From: Atriophallophorus winterbourni
Lineage: Eukaryota; Platyhelminthes; Trematoda; Plagiorchiida; Microphallidae
Length of the DNA: 64,000 nt
Assembly: GCA_013407085.1 (NCBI GenBank)
Contig: JACCGJ010015083.1
Coordinates: 1 to 64,000 of the forward strand
Direction: 5' to 3'
Below the pieces are notes generated by a model. The model ran no database searches. It saw nothing but the letters and a program-made list of their open reading frames with translations, and was not told the origin of the DNA. Position numbers and translations under genes: made by a program. How positions within the stretch are numbered: position 1 is the first letter of the stretch; the number at the start of each line of letters is the position of its first letter. Below are positions 56,150-64,000 of this stretch, in pieces.

Positions 56150-59100
56150 TGCAGCTGGCCACACCGTAAGTCGCCTATTCTATATTGATGATTCCCCAAC
56201 AGGTCTACGTTTCCTAATTGACACATGAGCGGAGGTGAGTGTTATTCCACCTCATAGTGCAAGCACCCGCATGGACCCAACTGGCGTCAATCTACAAGCG
56301 GCTAACGGCACACGCATCAAAACGTATGGCCAGCGGCTCCTTCTGCTAAACCTTGGTTTGGGCAGAAATCTTCCATGGACATTCATCGTCGCCGACGTTC
56401 GTCAGCCGATCATCGGAGCCGACCTTTTAACAGAGTTCGGGCTAGTAGTCGACGTTCAGCGCAAACAACTGTTGGACAACAAATCTGCAGTACGCGTCAC
56501 TGGAAAAGCGACATCAATCAATTCGATCGGACTGAAACTCGCCCTACCAGACGACAAGTTTTCAATGCTGCTTCAAGACTACCCGGCTATCATCCAGCCA
56601 TCGCGCTGCACGCCAGACATCCAACACGGGATTGCTCACCACATCCACACGGCCGGCCCGCCGACGAACGCAAGACCGCGACGATTGTCCCCTGACAAGC
56701 TCACCGCTGCCAAAGCGGAGTTCGAGCAACTGCTACAACTTGGGATAATTCGACCCTCTAATAACCCATGGTCATCGCCTTTACATATTGGTTTAATAAA
56801 ATCAGGCGACTGGAGACCATGTGGTGACTACAGAGGCCTCAACAAGCTCACAGTGCCTGACAGGTATCCTATACCTCACATCCAGGATTTCTCCCTGAGC
56901 GCCTGCAGCAAGAAGGTTTTTTCCAAAATCGATCTTGTTCGCGCCTATCATCAAATTCCAGTAGCAGACGCTGACGTTCCGAAGACTGCTGTCACTACGC
57001 CTTCCGGTCTCTACGAGTTCCTTCGCATGCCGTTTGGACTCAGAAACGCAGCTCAAACTTTCCAGCGCTTCATCGATCAAGTCATGCGAGGTCTGCCACT
57101 CACCCTCACGTACATCGATGATATTCTTGTCGCTAGTGAAAGCCACGAGAAGCATATGGATCACCTTCGACTGGTTTTTCAACGTCTTCAGGAATACAAC
57201 GTCGTAATCAACCCGGCCAAATGCCAATTCGGCCGACCAGCCCTAGAAATCCTTGGACACACAATCGATTCTCGTGGAATCACTGCCATTCCGCAGAAAA
57301 TCTCAGCGATCGAAGACTACCCAACTCCAACGTCTCTTCACCAGCTACGTCGATTCCTTAGATTCATTAACTTCTACGGCAGATTCATACCAAACTGCGC
57401 GGACAAATACAGACCGTTAACTGATCTTTTGCGGGGAAATCCAAAGAAGTTCAACATGACAACGGAAGCTATCGCAGCGTTCCAATCAGTCAAAGCATCC
57501 CTCATCACGCTCACTTCGCTGGCTCATCTCTCCACGGACAGTAAAGTTAAGCTTGTGCTCAAAACAGACGCTTCTCAAGTGGCTGTCGGTGCCGTTCTAC
57601 AACAAGTCATTGACGATGAGTGCGCAGCACTCTCCTTCTTTTCACGAAAGCTGCAACCGGCTCAAACCAGGTATTCTACCTTCAGCCGAGAACTACTTGC
57701 GATGTACCTCGCAGTAAAGCACTTTCGACACATCCTGGAAGGACGTCAATTCACCATCTACATGGACCACAAGCCCTTGATCCACGCCTTCAACGCTGCT
57801 GCCGACCGCTACTCGTCTCGGGAAACTCGCCACTTGGACTACCTCGCGCAGTTCACCACTGACGTAAGGTACATAGAGGGACCCAGCAACGTCGAGGCAG
57901 ATGCTCTATCACGCGCATCAATTTCCCAGATCGAAAAGATTGATTTAGAGGAAATCGCCGCCCTGCAAGAGGACGACCCGGAATTTTCAAAAATCACTTC
58001 CGAAGCTTCACTGCAGTTTGCTCTCATACCAGTGCCAGGCAGTCGAATACGTATCCATTATGATACATCGACAGGCAATCCACGTCCCTTTGTACCAAAG
58101 GATTACAGACGACGGATTTTCGAGCACCTGCACGGAATATCCCACCCGAGCAAACGCGCAACCACTAAACTCATCACTGACCGCAATGTTTGGCATGGCA
58201 TGCGGAACGACATTCGTTGTTGGGCACAACAGTGTCTTGCCTGCCAACGTAGTAAGGTACATCGCCATACCCGCTCTATCCCTGAAAAATTCACACTTCC
58301 AGATGGACGCTTTCGGCATGTTCATATCGATCTGGTTGGACCATTACCCTCATCTTGTGGGTGCACTCATCTTTTGACGTGCATCGATAGATTCACACGC
58401 TGGCCCCAAGCGTGCCCACTAGTGGATACATCTGCGGAAACCGTAGCTCGCACCTTCGTCTCTGGTTGGATCGCGAATTACGGTGTCCCGTCCCAGATCA
58501 CAACAGACAGCGGAACGCAGTTCACGTCCCACCTCTTCGCAGAACTGAATCGTCTACTGGGATGTGAACATTTTCGGACGACGGCTTAACATCCAGTCGC
58601 GAACGGCCTCGTTGAACGATTCCATCGTCAATTGAAGGCTGCGCTCGTCGCCACCGAATTCAGCGCATCCTGGGTTGACAAACTGCCACTGGTTCTGCTC
58701 GGCATCCGCAATACCGCAAAAGATGACATCGGTTGCACATCAGCCGATATGGCTTACGGAACAACTCTGCGACTCCCCGCCGAACTGCTGACCGACTCCA
58801 CACCCCTGACTGCAATTGAAACTGCTCCGTATGTCTCCCGGCTCCGAGCCTTCATGCTCCGCCTACCCGTGTAACTTCTCGTACAAGTCACGTCGACAAT
58901 TATCTTCTGTCGTGCACGTACGTATTCACGCGGGTAGACCGTGTTTAACCGCCCCTTGAAGCACCATACGACGGCCCATTCAAAGTCATCTCCCGCAGTG
59001 CCAAGTACTTCGTCATTGAACGCAACGGCCGCCCGGATTTAGTCAGCATCGACCGATTGATGCCTGCGTACATGGAATCGAATACAGACCGAGGACCCCC

Positions 59101-59346
59101 TACGACTGTGACTATCCCTTCACAACCAGTCCCCTTTGTTTCTTTTCCCTCGTCTCCCTTTTGTCGACTCCAGATACGCAGCCGATGCGCGAGGACTTGA
59201 GCATTTCACCCCCGTCCACGCCAGCAAAACAACCCATGATGGAAACCCCGCTGCATCCACGGACAGCGGTGACAACCGACGACACGGACACCCCGCGCAC
59301 ACGCACTGACCGTACCATGGCACGACCCCGTCGGTACACACCGTAG
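56150..59346 (+). pseudogene. Gypsy 2 Pol (several stops)
   Basis: The protease active site has a TGA in place of Gly (56226). RT ([24 protein letters not shown]), RNase H ([14 protein letters not shown]) and integrase ([42 protein letters not shown]) are otherwise well kept over 784 codons. Another stop at 58587 replaces a Tyr before the catalytic Glu, and the tail after 58870 is shifted. The C-terminal end at 59346 is Thr/Pro-rich. Confidence 0.87.
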
Positions 59347-59364
59347 ATGGATGTCGAGCATGGC

Positions 59365-59447
59365 TGAACGTTTTCCATCATGATGCGTGTGTCGTTTTGT
59401 TCAAATCAACTGAACACACACTTGCGCTTCCTACAGCGTAAACGTCT
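59365..59447 (+). repeat. Remnant of the 3' LTR of gypsy element 2
   Basis: 83 bp matching 54875-54956, then unrelated LINE sequence. Confidence 0.75.
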
Positions 59448-60240
59448 CTTTCTAGCTGGGGATCACAATGAGGATTAGATTTTTCTGCTTCTAAGACACA
59501 ATATATGGGATTACGTTGTTCAATCCCTTCTAACACACTCACGATAAATGGCTCAACCATCACACCTTCTGCAGAAATTAAGGACCTTGGATTTTGATAC
59601 TCCTCTTCTCTCAATTTTAATGAAGAAGCTAGACACCTCATTGCAAGAGCAAGACAAAACTTTAGCTTAATTAACCATAAATTCCTCTTACGCGAGAGTA
59701 AAATAGCATTGTATAAGATGAAGGTCCTACCAATTCTCGATTATTGTAATATCATCTATTCTCACATGGGTAGGCGTGATTGTTCTCTCTTAGAGAGACT
59801 TCAACGCACTTTCAGCAAAATAACTTTAGGCTATTCGAACCCCTTGCCTTATCTTGAAATGTGTACTTTGCTGAATGTCGAACCACTATGGCTACGCAGA
59901 ATTCGTCTGAATCTGATTCTTTTCTTTCGAATCATTACCCAGCAACGAATTAAGCTTCAGTCTGACATGCGCTTTCACGATTATATCCGATATGATCTGC
60001 GCAATCGAACAAGGCTGTTGAATATCCCAATGTCTCGCACTAAAGTTAGACGTAACTTCTTCTCAGTTAGATATGCACAACTTTGGAATTCCCTTCCTCT
60101 TCATTTCCGTATGTGCACATCTACAGGAAAATTTAAAACGCTTGTAGAAACCCTTACCGTTCACTCATTATCCCAAATCCTTAAGATAAACTCTCCTCTA
60201 GATATTCTATACTCTCATGGAATCCCAGGTTTCTAATTTC
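59448..60240 (+). mobile_element. LINE fragment, RT C-terminal half
   Basis: An early part with stops (about 59480-59700) reads IKDLGF and SSSLNF, and 59709-60236 is open for 175 residues (MKVLPILDYCNIIYSHMG, RLQRTFSKITLG, VRRNFFSVRYAQLWNSLPLH). This is the thumb and C-terminal part of a Jockey/CR1-group LINE. Confidence 0.75.
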
Positions 60241-60899
60241 ACATCTTTCTCCACATATTAGTATATCACGATGTCTTATAGTATTCTCTGGATAACTGGC
60301 CATTCAAGTGTCAGGTTGCCAGGCCTCAAATATGTTGTTACGAACCTTCATCGTAACCGTACGTTTTATGAGCATTTTTACCATATGACCATATCTTCAA
60401 CCGTTATCTGCTTACATTAAACCCATTTATGCATACAAACATGTTTTACCATAACGTATTTATTATAAAAACAAAAAAGAAAAAAACGCTAAAAATGCCA
60501 AAAATATAGTTCTTTTTATCTTTTTTTATCGTTTATAATAAATGTAATATTTCACAATGATAACCTCTCACCATGATGGTGAAGAGAATATTTTTAATTG
60601 TGTTCCAGTGTCTCCGACTCCGAAACCAACTCCGATAATGGTCCTTACTTCTTCCGAGTAAGACTGATTCTCTACATGAACCGAAATCCATACTGGCGAA
60701 CAGTTTTGGTTTCCCTTATTCGACAATTCTTCGACTTTCCTGGATCGTACAACCGGCCCAAACCTCATGCAATTTTAACCACAATCTCTCCTTATCCCCT
60801 CCATTTCCTAATTTTTTCAATATAACTTCGAATTTTTATGTGCTTTTCTTCAATAACACCCACCAACATTCATAAGAAGTCAATTTATATATATATATA
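60241..60899. other. Gene-free stretch with a SINE-like scrap
   Basis: 60300-60336 keeps GTGTCAGGTTGCCAGGCCT of the SINE-like family. 60557-60585 holds CCTCTCACCATGATGGTGAAGAG, similar to the hairpin in the CR1-like leader. It ends in a (TA)n tract into which BEL/Pao element 2 inserted. Confidence 0.5.
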
Positions 60900-61567
60900 T
60901 GTAAGGTTCAAAGTAGTTTGAAATTCTTCCTTTCCCTTTAACATTTCTTTTATTTTGAACCTAGTTACAAAACCTGAATTTTGTGAAATAGATTTTGCTT
61001 GTGTTTAATTTTCCTACAGTATTTTGATATAAAACTTTTCTTTTTGTAATCATTTCTGTTATTGTAAATCTTTTCTTTACACGACTTCGGTCAAATGTTT
61101 GTTTTAATTTATTGTTTCTGCCATTGTCGGTCATTGTTGCGGAATTTGGTTGCCATTTTGGGCTTCAGTATTTTGCTTGAATTTGGACGCTATTTTGAGT
61201 GTCATTTTTGCTTGTCACAGAAAGTTTGGACGACATTTTGGTAAATCGATTCTTCTTATTTTATATCAGGTCGTCTTTTGTTTGAATTGAATTTGATTCT
61301 GGAGTATTTGGCTCCATTGTTGCTGTGACGTTCCTATACAATTAAGGTTTGTATAGTTATTTTCGTTGTAATTGTTGTTAATTACAGTACCGTAGAATAT
61401 CACAATCGTTGTTTTGAAATTATCGAAATAAGAAACGGGTGGACTACGCGTAACTCACGTCACAGACAATACAGTACTTAATTTTGGGAGTACTCAACTT
61501 GAAATTTGATTCTTCTCGAACTTGGCGAGAAGTGCAGTTGAAGATTCGCGAATCGATCCAGTTTACA
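60900..61567 (+). repeat. 5' LTR of BEL/Pao element 2
   Basis: The start is fixed by the repeat at 63850; the end is inferred from the CA before the primer-like TTGGTGACG. Confidence 0.7.
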
Positions 61568-61626
61568 ATATTGGTGACGTCCCTGTTTATTTGTTTCCTT
61601 TTTTCCTTTGAATCCTTTTGTATAAA

Positions 61627-63347
61627 ATGCCTAAAGTTGCTTCTAAGGTAGCATTGACTGAGTGCGATAAGCCACAGGGCATAGATACGGCTTCCCAATA
61701 CGCATTGGATTTAGAGCAGCAGCTATCCGTAGCTAGATCCACGATAGAGCGCTTGGAAAGGGAAAAGAGAGAACTAGAGGAGGATAATTTGATAGCTGGC
61801 AAGAGCAGCAATCCAGAACGAAGCGGGACGACAACAACCGAATTGCAGCCCTCAATGAATATCACCCTCGGACTACCCAAGGTTGGATTATCATACTTTG
61901 ATGGTAATCCAATTGAGTATTGGAAATTTATGAGGCAATTTGAATGCTACATTGAATCGCGGCTAACGGACCCGGCACAAAGATTATTATATCTGATGTT
62001 TTATTGCCGTGATAAGGCTCGTAAAGCTATTGATGCCTGCGTCATGCTGCAACCCACTGAGGGTTATAAGAGAGCAAAAACCATACTTCGAGATTTGTTC
62101 GGTTTACCACATGTCGTTGCTCGGTCTACATTGGATGAATTGTTCGGAGAAGCCAGAACGCTTTCAGAGAAGGTAGATGGTTTATCTGAATTGGCAATAA
62201 AGATGGAAAATTGCCAAATTATGCTGACACAAATGAAGTGCGAGGCCGACTTGAATTCGGTTAACACTTTGGAAGGTGTTGTAAGGTGCTTACCTGTAGC
62301 CTTACAGCAGCAGTGGGCCGATGCTGCGACGCGATTACGGCTGACGGTTCGGATGTAAACTTTGAACGACTTTCCGAGTTTGTTTCTCGTAAGGCAAGAG
62401 TTGATAGAAGTCGATTTGGTCAGCTTTGTCGCCCTGACACGACGCAGAATTCAGCAGCCCATGCTTCAAATGTTTGCAATCGAAGGAATGTCAATGCTTC
62501 CCTTGTTGGCAGATCTATTAACAGCTTGGAATGCTGTAATTGCAAAGGACCGCACAAATTACATCAGTGCATCGAATTTAAGAATCTCGACGTAAAGAGT
62601 CGTTGGGATCTCGCCAAACGGGTACCGGCTTGTTTCCTATGCCTTCGGCAGTTCCATAGGTCCGCCAATTGTATGAGTGGATCTCGATGCACTGCAGAGA
62701 ATTGTGGCGGTCGGCACCACACGCTCCTGCATAACGATCAACCGGTAAGAAATCCGCCGGCAAACATCAATTGCAGTCACGCGGCATTAAGTGCCAGGGT
62801 ATGTTTAGGATCCGTGCCTGTCAAGATCGAAACGTCGTCCGGACTTATTGACGCAGTAGCGCTCCTGGATGGTGGTTCAGATGCCACCTTAATTCTTAGT
62901 GAATTCGTTAAAAAATACAATATGCCGAAGTGCCCTGCTCAGGTGTCGCTTACAACTTTGGGCCATCAACGGGTAATGAACTGCTCCCGTCTGAACTTAA
63001 ATATTCTTTCTGCAGATGGTGGAGAAGTCATTCAGGTTTCGAATGCTTACACCGTAGAAACCTTGCCGCATGTGTCCCAATCGTCAGCTAGCGCTATGCG
63101 TGAACGTTATGATTATTTAAAGGGCGTTGAATTATTTGGCGTTCATGATCAGCCGGTGACAGTGCTGATTGGTTGTGACGTTCCTGAAGCACACTGGGCG
63201 TTAGAACAGCGGCTCGGTGAAAGAGGCCGTCCGTTCGCAACGAAGACATTGCTGGGTTGGATATTGCAGGGGCCTGCGTATGAAACGTCGGTTGTGATCA
63301 GGAAGCTGAGATACCTGACACTGAATCAGCTCAGTCGGAAATTGTGA
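61627..63347 (+). pseudogene. BEL/Pao 2 Gag-protease (one frameshift)
   Basis: ATG 61627 (MPKVASKVAL), a coiled coil (LEQQLSVARSTIERLEREKR), DUF1759 Gag domain (VGLSYFDGNPIEYWKFMRQF), a frameshift near 62335, then two knuckles (CCNCKGPHKLHQC, CFLCLRQFHRSANC), DUF1758 protease (LLDGGSDATLI) and its end (HWALEQRLGERG, LGWILQGP). The domain order is the same as in BEL/Pao 1, with moderate protein similarity. After 63260 another frame takes over with PDTxSA repeats. Confidence 0.82.
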
Positions 63348-63501
63348 CTTAATTTCCCGACACTAATTCGGATCAGATGGAGACTAAGCCTGGCTCACCT
63401 GACACCAAATCAGCCAAAATGAATAGTAGGCCTGGTTCACATGACAGTGAATCAGCCGAAGTGGGGGCGACAGATGGTCGGCGAGACAATTCATATGATT
63501 G
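63310..63501 (+). repeat. Tandem repeat coding for PDTxSA units in BEL/Pao 2
   Basis: In one frame the DNA reads EAEIPDTESAQSEIV, a stop, FPDTNSDQMETKPGSPDTKS, AKMNSRPGSHDSESAEVG, that is, units of about 13 residues with a PD[TS]xSA core. It directly follows the protease end, the place where BEL/Pao 1 carries its acidic serine repeats. Confidence 0.65.
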
Positions 63502-63849
63502 ACGCAAGACGTTCGGTTGTGTACCCGATGAGTCATTTGTGTTTCGGAAACCGGATACACTTATTTCAATTTGCAGATTAGAGTTGTTTAGATGGCGCAA
63601 GATGTCGCTATTTGAGGATGAAATGCACAAGGCTAGTTCGGCTGGGAATGCACGAATAAGCTTCATGTAAGGAAAGGTGGCAGAACCGGAGGACGTGGTG
63701 GGTCTTAGTCTGGCAAACTATTTCCCTATAAAAAGCCACATGTGTCCAATGATGGCAATGCGACGTGGCGTGTGTGACTCGCCACTAAATAAAGTCATTT
63801 GCTATTCTGGGTTTGTACAGTTAGGCCCTAGAAAGAATTTGGTCGGAGG

Positions 63850-64000
63850 TGTAAGGTTCAAAGTAGTTTGAAATTCTTCCTTTCCCTTTAACATTTCTTT
63901 TATTTTGAACCTAGTTACAAAACCTGAATTTTGTGAAATAGATTTTGCTTGTGTTTAATTTTCCTACAGTATTTTGATATAAAACTTTTCTTTTTGTAAT
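63850..64000 (+). repeat. 3' LTR of BEL/Pao element 2, cut by the window end
   Basis: 151 bp the same as 60900-61050, preceded by a purine-rich GGTCGGAGG. Confidence 0.85.

Larger units (their letters stand above)
54875..59447 (+). mobile_element. CsRn1-type gypsy element 2, inactive, 3' LTR truncated
   Basis: 5' LTR 54875 to about 55276 and a remnant of the 3' LTR (59365-59447) match over 80 bp (ACGTTTTCCATCATGATG... to ACGTCT), then the right side breaks off into another LINE. Gag and Pol are related to gypsy 1. A frameshift at the Gag start, in-frame stops in Gag, protease and integrase and a damaged end show it is old. Confidence 0.87.
60900..64000 (+). mobile_element. BEL/Pao element 2, pol-less, runs off the window
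   Basis: A 5' LTR from TGTAAGGTTC at 60900 to about 61567 (TG...CA) is followed by TTGGTGACG and a Gag-protease region. At 63850 the LTR starts again and its 151 visible bases match the first LTR without a difference by eye. No RT, RNase H or integrase lies between, so this is a second internally deleted BEL element. Its right target repeat is outside the window. Confidence 0.85.

Noticed and set aside
1..64000. CRISPR arrays, bacterial operons, rRNA or tRNA genes
   Set aside because: None seen; the repeats present are dispersed retrotransposon sequences.

Overview
This window is animal nuclear DNA and most likely comes from a parasitic flatworm, probably a digenean fluke. The grounds are the Ty3/gypsy elements of the CsRn1 type (unusual CHCC Gag zinc finger, TGGTGAGCCC primer site), CR1-like, RTE-like and BEL/Pao retrotransposons packed between genes, host introns of only 36 bp in one gene and 73-75 bp in four others, and a lineage-specific SINE-like repeat. 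I saw no bacterial features, no rRNA and no tRNA. The species call is inference.

Layout. 1-4256 is a decayed CR1-like LINE. 4258 to about 13740 (copy A) and 27718 to about 37150 (copy B) are two direct copies of one ~9.4 kb segment, offset by about 23.4 kb. Each copy carries two small two-exon genes for secreted proteins on the + strand (A1/A2 and B1/B2) and part of a host alpha/beta-hydrolase gene (ABHD11) on the - strand. Only copy B keeps the complete 5' part of ABHD11 (exons to 38176); copy A holds just its last two recognisable exons. Genes A2 and B2 lie inside an ABHD11 intron on the opposite strand. Between the copies (13741-27536) sit an RTE-like LINE split by a young BEL/Pao element (16485-20033), a second CR1-like LINE (about 21517-25219), gene-free DNA and a 70-bp-arm inverted repeat right at the edge of copy B.

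From 38177 to the end the window is almost all mobile DNA: SINE-like copies, LINE tails, a third CR1-like LINE on the - strand (about 41400-45790), a young CsRn1-type gypsy element with apparently identical 386-bp LTRs (46741-51630), LINE fragments, a dead second gypsy element (54875-59447), another LINE fragment and a second BEL/Pao element running off the window (60900-64000).

Main result. The four secreted-protein genes look like an undescribed family. Each has a signal-peptide exon, a phase-1 intron of 73-75 bp, and a second exon that ends in a predicted coiled coil. A1 and A2 share the spacing C-x6-C-x2-C with a Glu-Leu-Cys core. In the A2/B2 pair the signal exon and intron are nearly identical while the mature coding part differs mostly at amino-acid-changing positions, a pattern typical of secreted proteins under diversifying selection. 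A second point of interest is that both BEL/Pao elements have Gag and protease but lack reverse transcriptase and integrase; in the same place they carry low-complexity repeats (Nopp140-like acidic serine tracts in one, PDTxSA repeats in the other), suggesting non-autonomous derivatives that are still mobile.
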